From: Cognatilysobacter tabacisoli
GTDB taxonomy: Bacteria; Pseudomonadota; Gammaproteobacteria; Xanthomonadales; Xanthomonadaceae
Direction: 5' to 3'
Assembly: GCF_003586305.1 (NCBI RefSeq)
Contig: NZ_QXJI01000001.1
Location: forward strand, 1,426,001-1,490,000
Length of the DNA stretch: 64,000 nt
The stretch's first letter is position 1. Each line of letters begins with the position of its first letter. Below, in pieces: positions 29,301-35,823 of the stretch. The position numbers and the translations under genes are program-made. The notes under the pieces are model-generated. The model made no database searches. It was not told the DNA's origin and worked only from the letters and a program-made list of their open reading frames with translations.

Positions 29301-29895
29301 GATCCGCGCCGACGACACGCGCGCGCGCAAGCCGATCCTGGCGATCACCGCCAACGCGCTGCGCGGCGAGGCCGCGCGCACGCGCGCGGCGGGCATGGAC
29401 GAGTACCTGACCAAGCCGATCCAGCTCGCCGCCCTGCGCGCCGCGCTCGACCGCTGGCTGCCGCTGCCGGCCGCGCGCCCGGGACCGGCGCCGGCGGCCG
29501 TCGTCGACACGCCGCCCACGCGTGCACTGGACCTCGACGTGCTGCGTGGCCTGCTCGGCGAGGGTTCCGACGTTGTCGACGAGGTGCTCCGCGATTTCGG
29601 CCGCGGCCTGGCCGCATCGGCGCACGAGCTGCGCGCGGCGTTTGCCGAGGGCGATACCGTGGCGCTCGGGGCGATTGCGCACCGGCTCAAGTCGGCGTGC
29701 CGCACCGTCGGCGCGCTGCCGATGGGCGACCTGTGCGCCGAGCTGGAGAACGCCGCGCGGCGGTCCGACAAGAGCAGCCTGTCGCACCGCCTGAAGCTGT
29801 TCGACGGCGCCCTCGACGAGCTGCAGCGCGCGCTCGCCACCGCCACGCGATCGCCGTCCGGCGACGCGGCGGCCCCACCCGTGATGCAAGGATGA
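26302..29895 (+). CDS. Hybrid sensor histidine kinase (multi-PAS, HisKA, HATPase, receiver, HPt)
   Basis: This is a cytosolic hybrid kinase of about 1197 residues. In order: a PAS domain (AILDALPMPVCLLDERG), one or two further PAS-like units, a PAS with ESITDAFFTLDRDWRFTYVN, a PAS with LRLALRAGGLGTWHWDG, HisKA with phospho-accepting H553 (MSHEIRTPMNGIVG), HATPase (NAIKFS, DNGIGM, GGTGLGLAI), a degenerate receiver-like region, a full receiver with D986 (LLTDLHMPKMDG), and a C-terminal HPt domain with H1127 (AHRLKSACRTVG). No transmembrane helix was seen. The start is uncertain: GTG at 26302 (coupled to the 41-codon ORF) is used, and the frame is open back to 26026. The REC-EAL partner follows after 4 nt, so the pair forms a phosphorelay onto c-di-GMP turnover. 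Confidence 0.88.
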   Translation: MTLVPPKQPARVDGDRAAQAILDALPMPVCLLDERGSVTASNVAWRSLLAALHATPTAWASPTYLEACRTALRATPADAARVVQAFQAVLAGRSAGESVDLASNDGHSRWRVRLAPAESAGGRRVLVSHDDVADRLPMGRAADGDASLLRIAGRTARLGGWSFRPGDRGISLTPEAADVLGVATERLTVRNALRACAPAGRARLLTRVAVCLSTGAGFDEEVSLHAGGDRWLRIMAEARRDGSGAVVGVEGALQDISAGKSVEARAARVAQRLTTTLESITDAFFTLDRDWRFTYVNCEAERTLQRPRERLLGRVIWDEFASARGTSFEHHYRHALETNESVVFEEYYAPLESWFAVHAYASDEGLAVYFRDITENRKSELALRSSEENLRLALRAGGLGTWHWDGRTRRIDWSPESMAMFGLPADAELDFEGFLDAIHPDDRDATGTLVAHAVATKGEFRSDFRVVWPDGSCHWLAGMGRALPQEGESSDGFRVEGVLLDISERKSAETQLLAMNEELEQRVDRRTRELATAKGQAEAANAAKSAFLAAMSHEIRTPMNGIVGMVEVLSRGPLAAEHRDAVHTIKDSAFALLRLVDDILDFSKIEAGHLELERTPVPLCDLVESVYGTLSPIADGGNVDLFLFISPDGPRQVVTDPVRLRQILYNLVGNAIKFSGTSANRRGRVDLRVEVTSESPLRVRFRVADNGIGMSAETVASLFQSFRQAEVSTTRRFGGTGLGLAITKRLVTLMDGEIMVTSVLGEGSTFTVELPFEPVDAPGSADETALPDLSGVDYVVVAGPHIDGNDIQDYLARCGAAVHRVGDAPAAIARCEGLVAPVVVHGVDSQQAQSEWLSHFADVPRIRHLVIARGRRRAARQISFNVVNIDGNVLGWKSFVHAAAVACGRATATSLPELRAEDHRPVPPASTVAEARAQGRLILVAEDDPTNQKVLLTQLGLLGYTAEVAGDGAEALAMWQHGDYALLLTDLHMPKMDGYGLTAAIRADDTRARKPILAITANALRGEAARTRAAGMDEYLTKPIQLAALRAALDRWLPLPAARPGPAPAAVVDTPPTRALDLDVLRGLLGEGSDVVDEVLRDFGRGLAASAHELRAAFAEGDTVALGAIAHRLKSACRTVGALPMGDLCAELENAARRSDKSSLSHRLKLFDGALDELQRALATATRSPSGDAAAPPVMQG

Positions 29896-29899
29896 ACCG

Positions 29900-31117
29900 A
29901 TGCAACTGCTCCTGATCGACGACGACCCGCTGATCCTCAAGGTGTTGGAGATCCAGCTGCGTGCAATGCAGCTGCGCAGCCACGGCTATCACGAGACGCG
30001 GTCGTTCGCGGACGTCGCCGAGGCCGTCGCGCACCTGCAGTCGGCGCGCGACGACGTCGGGATGATCTTCTGCGATCTGCAGATGCCGCAGATGGACGGG
30101 ATCGAGTTCATCCGCCACCTGGCCCAGATCGGCTACCGGGGCGACCTGATCCTGATCAGCGGCGAGGACCGGCGGGTGCTGGAAACCGCCGAGCGCCTGG
30201 CCCGATCGCATGCGCTGCGCGTGCGCGGCGTGCTGCAGAAGCCGATCTGGCCCGACCACCTGCGCGCGATGCTGGCGCAGACCTTCCCGGAACCGGGCGA
30301 CGGGGCGTCGCCGGTGGGCAGCGCACCGACGAGTGCGGAGGACCTGCAGTCGGCGCTGGCCGACGGCCACATCGTTCCGCATTTCCAGCCGAAGGTGGAC
30401 CTGCGCTCGGGCGCGCTGGTCGGGGTCGAAGCGCTGGCCCGCTGGATGCGGCCGTCCGGCGAGCTCGTCTATCCGGCGCAGTTCATCCCCACGGCCGAGA
30501 GCTCGGGGCTCATCGTCCAGCTGGCCGACGCGGTGATCGACGGCTCGCTGCGGCAGGCGCGCGCGTGGCAGGACGAGGGGCTCGAGCTCGAGGTGGCGAT
30601 CAACTTGGCGATGGGCAACCTCGATTCGCTCGAGTTCCCCGACCGCGTGGTGGCCAAGGCCGGCGAGTGGGGCGTGTCGCCGAACAAGCTGGTGTTCGAG
30701 ATCACCGAGACCCAGCTGATGAACCACCCGCAGGCGCAGCTCGACGCGATGACCCGGCTGCGGCTCAAGGGCGCGCGCTTCGCGATCGACGACTTCGGCA
30801 CCGGCTATTCGTGCCTGTCGCAGCTGACCGAAGTGCCGTTCGACGAAATGAAGATCGACCAGCGCTTCGTGCACCGCGCCGCGAGCGATCCGAGCCTGCG
30901 CGCGATCCTCGACGTGAGCCTCGGCCTGGCCCAGCGGCTCGACATCCGGACCGTCGCCGAGGGCGTCGAGGACCGCGCCGACTGGGACTTCATCCGCGCC
31001 CAGCCGTGCGACCTCGCGCAGGGGCATTTCATCGGCCGACCGATGCCCGGCGATCGCCTGGCCGCATGGCGCGACGAATGGGCCGCGCGCAGGCCGGAGC
31101 TCGGCCTGCCGGCCTGA
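29900..31117 (+). CDS. Response regulator with EAL c-di-GMP phosphodiesterase domain
   Basis: This 405-residue protein has an N-terminal receiver (phospho-acceptor D59 in IFCDLQMPQMDG; conserved lysine in LQKPI) and a C-terminal EAL domain that hydrolyses c-di-GMP to pGpG. Catalytic and metal motifs are present: EALARW, N in INLAMGNL, EITET, DDFGTGYS, K in EMKIDQ, EGVED and the glutamine in QGHFIGRPM, so activity is expected. The receiver-EAL layout without GGDEF resembles RocR. It sits 4 nt after the hybrid kinase, its probable phosphodonor. Its stop codon lies inside a tandem repeat. Confidence 0.93.
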   Translation: MQLLLIDDDPLILKVLEIQLRAMQLRSHGYHETRSFADVAEAVAHLQSARDDVGMIFCDLQMPQMDGIEFIRHLAQIGYRGDLILISGEDRRVLETAERLARSHALRVRGVLQKPIWPDHLRAMLAQTFPEPGDGASPVGSAPTSAEDLQSALADGHIVPHFQPKVDLRSGALVGVEALARWMRPSGELVYPAQFIPTAESSGLIVQLADAVIDGSLRQARAWQDEGLELEVAINLAMGNLDSLEFPDRVVAKAGEWGVSPNKLVFEITETQLMNHPQAQLDAMTRLRLKGARFAIDDFGTGYSCLSQLTEVPFDEMKIDQRFVHRAASDPSLRAILDVSLGLAQRLDIRTVAEGVEDRADWDFIRAQPCDLAQGHFIGRPMPGDRLAAWRDEWAARRPELGLPA

Positions 31118-31154
31118 ACCACACCGGCCTGAACCACACCGGCGTGAACACGCC
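31111..31154. repeat. 15-bp tandem repeat across the stop of the REC-EAL gene
   Basis: GGCCTGAACCACACC occurs twice in tandem (31111-31125, 31126-31140), followed by a partly matching third unit (GGCGTGAACACGCC). The first copy contains the TGA stop of the REC-EAL gene. If out of register by one slippage event it would not change the protein, so it is probably neutral. Confidence 0.7.
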
Positions 31155-31182
31155 GGTCGGAACACGCCCGTCGGAAACGCAA

Positions 31183-31206
31183 AGGCCCCCGATCGCTCGG
31201 GGGCCT
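31183..31206 (-). terminator. Terminator hairpin downstream of ssb
   Basis: A 10-bp perfect stem AGGCCCCCGA / TCGGGGGCCT with a 4-nt loop lies 38 nt beyond the ssb stop. On the minus strand it is followed by TTGCGTTT, giving a T-rich tail, so it most likely ends ssb. It lies 66 nt past the convergent REC-EAL gene and could also serve that transcript. Confidence 0.8.
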
Positions 31207-31243
31207 CGTGGAGTCGCACCGCGACGCGCGCGACGGCTGCAGA

Positions 31244-31759
31244 TCAGAACGGAATGTCGTCGTCGATGAAGTCCGGCGCCGGCTCGTTCGAGCGGGGGGC
31301 AGGCGAATCGCGGCGCGGGCTACCCCCGCCGCCCATCGGCGGACGCGACGAACGCTCGCCACCGCCGCCACCGCCGCGGTAGTCGCTGCGGCCACCGCCG
31401 CCACCACCACCGCCCTCACCGCCCGGACGGCCGCCGAGCAGCTGCAGCTCGTCGGCGACGATGTCGGTGAAGTACTTCTCCACCCCGTCCTGCCCGGTGA
31501 ACTTGTCGTAGCGGATCGAGCCTTCGACGTAGCACTGGCTGCCCTTCTTCAGGTACTCGCCGGCGATCTCGCCGAGCTTCCCGAAGAACTTGACCCGGTG
31601 CCACTCGGTCCGCTCCTGGGTCTGGCCTTCCTTGTCCTTGCGCACCGACGTGGTGGCCAGGCTGATCGTGGTCACCGCCATGCCACCCTGGGTGTACTTG
31701 GTCTCGGGGTCGTTGCCGAGGTTGCCGACGAGGATGACCTTGTTGATGCCACGCGCCAT
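31244..31759 (-). CDS. ssb: Single-stranded DNA-binding protein
   Basis: This is SSB, 171 residues, which coats single-stranded DNA in replication and repair. The OB-fold spans about residues 1-110 ([49 protein letters not shown]). It is followed by an unusually glycine-rich linker with runs of eight and six glycines, and the acidic C-terminal tip DDDIPF that recruits partner proteins. The start MARGINK at 31759 matches the family; the frame is open 26 codons further upstream but that part is not conserved. Confidence 0.96.
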   Translation of the reverse strand: MARGINKVILVGNLGNDPETKYTQGGMAVTTISLATTSVRKDKEGQTQERTEWHRVKFFGKLGEIAGEYLKKGSQCYVEGSIRYDKFTGQDGVEKYFTDIVADELQLLGGRPGGEGGGGGGGGRSDYRGGGGGGERSSRPPMGGGGSPRRDSPAPRSNEPAPDFIDDDIPF

Positions 31760-31928
31760 ACGCTGAAGTGTCCTTCGAATCTCTCCGCCGAGGGTCCGGC
31801 GAACGCCATTGGAGTATACCCCCGACCCCGACGCCATCGGCCCGGTTCCGAAGCTCGGGTCGGTCTTTTCCGACCGCGGCCGCGCCGACGCGGGCAGGCC
31901 GCCGACCGGCCGCCGCGCGGTTGCCGCC

Positions 31929-31934
31929 TATAAT
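31929..31934 (+). promoter_or_regulatory. Candidate -10 element of the polyprenyl synthase promoter
   Basis: A perfect TATAAT lies 28 nt before the ATG at 31963. No good -35 is present at 16-18 nt spacing in this very GC-rich stretch. In a region with so little A/T a consensus -10 is notable, and it would give a 5' leader of about 20 nt. Confidence 0.45.
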
Positions 31935-31962
31935 TCTCGCTCTCCCCCGCGCTTTCCCGCCC

Positions 31963-32976
31963 ATGCACGCAGACGCCTCCCGTCCGTCCGTCCCGGACCT
32001 CGCGACGATCCAGGCCCTCGCCCGCGCCGACATGGCCGCGGTCGACGCGCTGATCCGCAGCCGGCTGGCGTCCGACGTGGTGCTGATCAACCAGGTGGCC
32101 GAGTACATCATCGGCGCCGGGGGCAAGCGTCTGCGCCCGATGCTGCTGCTGCTCGCCGCCGGCGCGCTGGGCAAGCGCGGCGAACACGGCGTCGGCGCCG
32201 ACGCGCACCAGCTGGCGGCGGTGGTCGAGTTCATCCACACCTCGACCCTGCTGCACGACGACGTCGTCGACGAATCCGACCTGCGCCGCGGCCGCAAGAC
32301 GGCCAACGCGGTGTGGGGCAATGCGACCAGCGTGCTGGTCGGCGATTTCCTGTACTCGCGCAGCTTCCAGCTGATGGTCGAGCTCGACAGCATGCCGGTG
32401 CAGCGGCTGCTGGCCGACACCACCAACCGCATCGCCGAGGGCGAGGTCCTGCAGCTGCTGCACGTGCGCAACCCCGACACCGATGAAGCCGCGTATCTGC
32501 GCGTGATCGAGCGCAAGACCGCGGTGCTGTTCGCCGCCGCGACGCGGCTGGGCGCGATGCTGGCCGGCGCCGGCGAGGCCGACTGCGACGCGATGCACGA
32601 CTACGGGCTGAACCTCGGCTACGCGTTCCAGATCGCCGACGACGTGCTCGACTACGCCTCGGACGCCGACACCCTCGGCAAGAACCTCGGCGACGACCTC
32701 GCCGAAGGCAAGGCCACGCTGCCGCTGATCCACGCGATGGTCCGAGGCGACGAGGCGATGCGCGCCACGCTGCGCCGCGCGATCGAGACCGGCGACGCCG
32801 ACGCGCTCCCCGACGTGCTGGCCGCGATCCACGCCACCGGCGGGCTCGACTACAGCCGCGGCCGCGCGCTCGAGTTCGCCCACGCCGCCGAAGCCGCCCT
32901 CGCCCGCCTGCCCGACAACGAGTACGTCGCCGCCCTGCGCGGGCTGGCGCGCTACGCGGTCAGCCGCGACCACTGA
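31963..32976 (+). CDS. ispB: Polyprenyl (octaprenyl) diphosphate synthase
   Basis: This is an all-trans polyprenyl diphosphate synthase of 337 residues that makes the side chain of ubiquinone. Both aspartate-rich motifs that bind magnesium-diphosphate are present: LLHDDVVDESDLRRG and FQIADDVLDYASD. GGKRLRPMLLLLAAG is the conserved substrate-binding segment. Chain length cannot be read with certainty; octaprenyl is inferred from the usual ubiquinone-8 of this lineage. The start at 31963 lacks a strong ribosome binding site but follows a TATAAT box closely. It converges with murD2. Confidence 0.92.
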   Translation: MHADASRPSVPDLATIQALARADMAAVDALIRSRLASDVVLINQVAEYIIGAGGKRLRPMLLLLAAGALGKRGEHGVGADAHQLAAVVEFIHTSTLLHDDVVDESDLRRGRKTANAVWGNATSVLVGDFLYSRSFQLMVELDSMPVQRLLADTTNRIAEGEVLQLLHVRNPDTDEAAYLRVIERKTAVLFAAATRLGAMLAGAGEADCDAMHDYGLNLGYAFQIADDVLDYASDADTLGKNLGDDLAEGKATLPLIHAMVRGDEAMRATLRRAIETGDADALPDVLAAIHATGGLDYSRGRALEFAHAAEAALARLPDNEYVAALRGLARYAVSRDH

Positions 32977-32991
32977 GGCCGCGGGCGGCGC

Positions 32992-34404
32992 TCAGGCGAT
33001 GCCGAGGCCAGGAATCGCGCTGATCGCGTCGGGATCGAAGCCGGCCAGCTGCGCGAAGTGGCGGCCGCGGGCGACGTAGTCGCGGTACGCGCCGAAGCTC
33101 GGCGCGCCGGGCGACAGCAGGATCACGCCGTCGTCCTCGCCACGTCCCAGCAGCGCGCGCGCCTGCGCCATCGCGTCGGCGAGGTCGGCAGCGGCAGCGA
33201 GGCGAAAGTGCCCGGCCTGCGCCAGCGATGCCAGCAGCGCGTGGATGCGCGGGCCGTTGGCGCCCATCGTCACGATCGCGGCCGGTGCGTGCGCGCGCAT
33301 GGCCGCGGCGAAGTCCTCCCACGGCAGCCCGCGGTCGTGGCCGCCGACCAGCAGCGCGACGCGGCGGTCGCGGTAGCAGTCGAGCGCGGCCAGGCTGGCG
33401 TGCGGCGTGGTGCTGATCGAATCGTTGACGTAGGCGAAGCCGTCGCGCGCGCCGACCGGCTGTAGCCGGTTCGGCAGCGGCCGGAACTTCGCCGCGTGCG
33501 CGGCCAGCGGGGCGGCATCGAGCCCGAGCGCCTCGATCGCGGTCAGCACCGCGCACAGGTTGCCGCGGTTGTGCCGGCCCGGCAGCGGCAGCGGCTCGGT
33601 GTCCATTACGAACGCGTCGCCGCGGTACAGCGCGTCGTCGCGCAGGTGCCAGCCGCGGGCGTCGCCGAACCAGCGCACCTCGCTGTCAGGAAGCTGCAGC
33701 GCGGCCAGTCGCGGGTCGGCGGCGTTGAGCACCGCGATCCGCGGGCGCGCGTCGACGACCAGGCGCAGCTTGTCGGCGACGTAGCGCTCGTGCGAGCCGT
33801 GCCAGTCGAGGTGTTCGGGAAAGATGTTGAGGGCGACCGCGACGTCGGGCCGCGCGCCGCTGTCGGCGACGTCGCCGGTCTGATAGCTCGACAGCTCGAT
33901 CGCCCACAGGTCCGGGGCCGGCTCCGGGTCGAGCACTTCGAGCAGCGGCAGGCCGATGTTGCCGGCCAGCGCGGTGGCGTGGCCGCCGGCGCGCAGCAGG
34001 TGCGCGAGCAGCGCGGTCGTGGTGCTCTTGCCCTTTGTGCCGGTCACGCACACCGTGCGCGCCGCGATGCCGTCGGCGCCCGCGTGCTCGGCGAACCACA
34101 GCGCGGTGCCGCCGAGGAAGCGCGTGCCGCGCGCGGCGGCCGCGACGGCTTCGGACCGATACGGACTGATGCCGGGCGACTTCACGACGACGTCGAACGC
34201 GCCGAGGCGTTCGGCGGTCGCGTCGGTGTCGATCGACAGCGCCGGATCGGCCAGCGACTGCGCGTCGGCGACCTCGTCCGGCGAGCAGAAGAGCGTCAGC
34301 GGCAGCGACGGCAGCCGCGCGCGGATCGCTCGGTAGGCCGCGCGGCCCTCACGGCCCCAGCCCCACAGCGCGACGCGGCGCGATTCAAGCTGCGAAATGC
34401 GCAC
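32992..34404 (-). CDS. murD2: MurD2-type UDP-MurNAc-L-Ala--L-Glu ligase
   Basis: This Mur-ligase family protein of 470 residues starts at a GTG (34404) that overlaps the murL stop by 20 nt. The ATP-binding loop TGTKGKSTT is at residues 121-129, with [13 protein letters not shown] and [15 protein letters not shown] as further Mur-ligase segments. In Xanthomonas oryzae the equivalent gene pair adds L-glutamate, not D-glutamate, to UDP-MurNAc-L-Ala; the neighbouring MurL then epimerises the terminal residue. Adjacency to a murL homologue is the main reason for calling it MurD2 rather than MurD. If a separate murD lies in the mur/dcw cluster elsewhere, this would be the second route. Confidence 0.85.
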   Translation of the reverse strand: MRISQLESRRVALWGWGREGRAAYRAIRARLPSLPLTLFCSPDEVADAQSLADPALSIDTDATAERLGAFDVVVKSPGISPYRSEAVAAAARGTRFLGGTALWFAEHAGADGIAARTVCVTGTKGKSTTTALLAHLLRAGGHATALAGNIGLPLLEVLDPEPAPDLWAIELSSYQTGDVADSGARPDVAVALNIFPEHLDWHGSHERYVADKLRLVVDARPRIAVLNAADPRLAALQLPDSEVRWFGDARGWHLRDDALYRGDAFVMDTEPLPLPGRHNRGNLCAVLTAIEALGLDAAPLAAHAAKFRPLPNRLQPVGARDGFAYVNDSISTTPHASLAALDCYRDRRVALLVGGHDRGLPWEDFAAAMRAHAPAAIVTMGANGPRIHALLASLAQAGHFRLAAAADLADAMAQARALLGRGEDDGVILLSPGAPSFGAYRDYVARGRHFAQLAGFDPDAISAIPGLGIA

Positions 34405-35746
34405 GCAGTCGGTCCCACAGCGCGGGCGGCACGCGGTGCTCGTCGTCGACCACCAGCAGCGGCTCGATGCGCAGGTCGGCTTCGTCGAGCTGCGGGCGGA
34501 TCTCGCGGGCGAAGCGTTCGACCAGGGCGTCCTCGCGCCACTCGGGGCGCGCGGCAAGCGCGGCCATCGCCGCGCGCGACTCGCGGCCCTCGCCGACGCA
34601 CTCGAACGGCTTGTGGTCCTGGTATTCCAGCAGCGCATCGAAGCCGGCGGTCTGCGCCGCGTCGTCGAGCAGGTTGCGGCCGAAAATGCCGACGAGGCGC
34701 GGCTTCGGCATGAACGGCGCCAGCGCGAGGAACACGAAGTGGCACTTCGGGCACACGCCGCACCAGCGGTTCACCGGGCGCTCGCCGAGGATGTGGAAGT
34801 TGCGGTTGCAGCTGGAGAAGTGCGCGTCGTAGCGGTCGATGCGGGCGAACTGCCGCGCGACCGCGAGCTCGCTGAGCGGGCGCAGCAGCGAGTAGTAGTG
34901 CAGGTCCGCGGCGACGTGTCGGTGCACGTGGTCGCCGAACGCCGCTTCGAACGCCCAGCCCTTCGACCACTGGTGGTTGACCTCGCCGGCGCCTTCGATC
35001 AGCGAGCCGTAGCTGGCCGAGCGCTCGTTCGAGAACACCACCTGGTCGATCCCGTGCAGCAGCGCGGCCAGCACCAGGATCGCCGAGTTCACCGCGGTGA
35101 CCGGGATGTGGCCGTTCCACGCGCCGTCGCGGTTGTAGTCGAACAGCTGCGGCGCCAGCGCGCGCCCGACGTTGAGCGTCGGCAGGCCGGTGCGCTCGGC
35201 GCAGGCGCGGATCAGCTGCGAGCCACCGATCCACGTCACGGTCTGTTCGACGCCGGCGCCGCGCAGCGCCTCGATGCTGACCAGCGAATCCTTGCCGCCG
35301 CCGATCGCCACCAGCGCGTGCTCACGCAGGCCGACGGCCGGTGCCTGCGCCGACGGCGCGTCGTCGTGCGGAAACGCGATGCGGCCGCGCAGGTTCAGCC
35401 CGTTGCGGTAAGCGAACTCGCCCAGCCCGTTCTCGTAGACCGTCTGCAGCAGCGCGGCGGTATCGGCGTCGATCGTGTACGAGTCGATGCGGATCTCGCG
35501 CGGGACCGCGGACTTGTAGTAGCTGACGCCGGTGATCAGGTGCAGCAGCCGCAGCGCCCGCTCGACGGCTTCGGCGCGCTGCGCGTCGAGGGCGAACGGC
35601 GCGCCCGGCACCGTCACCGTTTCGACCAGCTCCGGGCCGTCGTCGAACGCATACACCAGCTGCGCGACGCCGGTCTGCGCATCGAAGCCGCAGCGCACGA
35701 AGCGGAATGCCTGGATCGCATCGCGTTGGAACTTCCACTCGCTCAT
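34385..35746 (-). CDS. murL: UDP-MurNAc-L-alanyl-L-glutamate epimerase MurL
   Basis: This 453-residue protein matches MurL, the ATP-dependent epimerase that converts the terminal L-Glu of UDP-MurNAc-L-Ala-L-Glu to D-Glu for peptidoglycan synthesis. It contains a PP-loop-like GGGKDS (149-154) fitting adenylation chemistry, a serine-rich [12 protein letters not shown] segment, and a cysteine cluster CNRNFH...[10 protein letters not shown] that could bind metal. It sits between lysAC (upstream) and murD2 (20-nt overlap downstream). This is genomic context for meso-diaminopimelate and D-Glu supply to the cell wall. Confidence 0.87.
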   Translation of the reverse strand: MSEWKFQRDAIQAFRFVRCGFDAQTGVAQLVYAFDDGPELVETVTVPGAPFALDAQRAEAVERALRLLHLITGVSYYKSAVPREIRIDSYTIDADTAALLQTVYENGLGEFAYRNGLNLRGRIAFPHDDAPSAQAPAVGLREHALVAIGGGKDSLVSIEALRGAGVEQTVTWIGGSQLIRACAERTGLPTLNVGRALAPQLFDYNRDGAWNGHIPVTAVNSAILVLAALLHGIDQVVFSNERSASYGSLIEGAGEVNHQWSKGWAFEAAFGDHVHRHVAADLHYYSLLRPLSELAVARQFARIDRYDAHFSSCNRNFHILGERPVNRWCGVCPKCHFVFLALAPFMPKPRLVGIFGRNLLDDAAQTAGFDALLEYQDHKPFECVGEGRESRAAMAALAARPEWREDALVERFAREIRPQLDEADLRIEPLLVVDDEHRVPPALWDRLRAHFAA

Positions 35747-35761
35747 TTCGGAATCCGTCGG

Positions 35762-35822
35762 GGCGGGCCGGGGCCCGCCGTTGAAACATCAAGTCGAACT
35801 GCAGCGGCGGGCGGAAGCCCGC
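35762..35822. repeat. Two GC-rich hairpins (REP-like) between lysAC and murL
   Basis: Two short palindromes lie in the 77-nt gap: GGCGGGC-cggg-GCCCGCC (35762/3-35779) and GCGGGC-ggaa-GCCCGC (35807-35822). The second begins directly after the lysAC stop; read on the minus strand (TAGCGCGGGCTTCCGCCCGC) it resembles the REP-type elements common in this family. They may moderate read-through from lysAC into murL. Copy number elsewhere cannot be judged from this window. Confidence 0.5.
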
Positions 35823-35823
35823 G

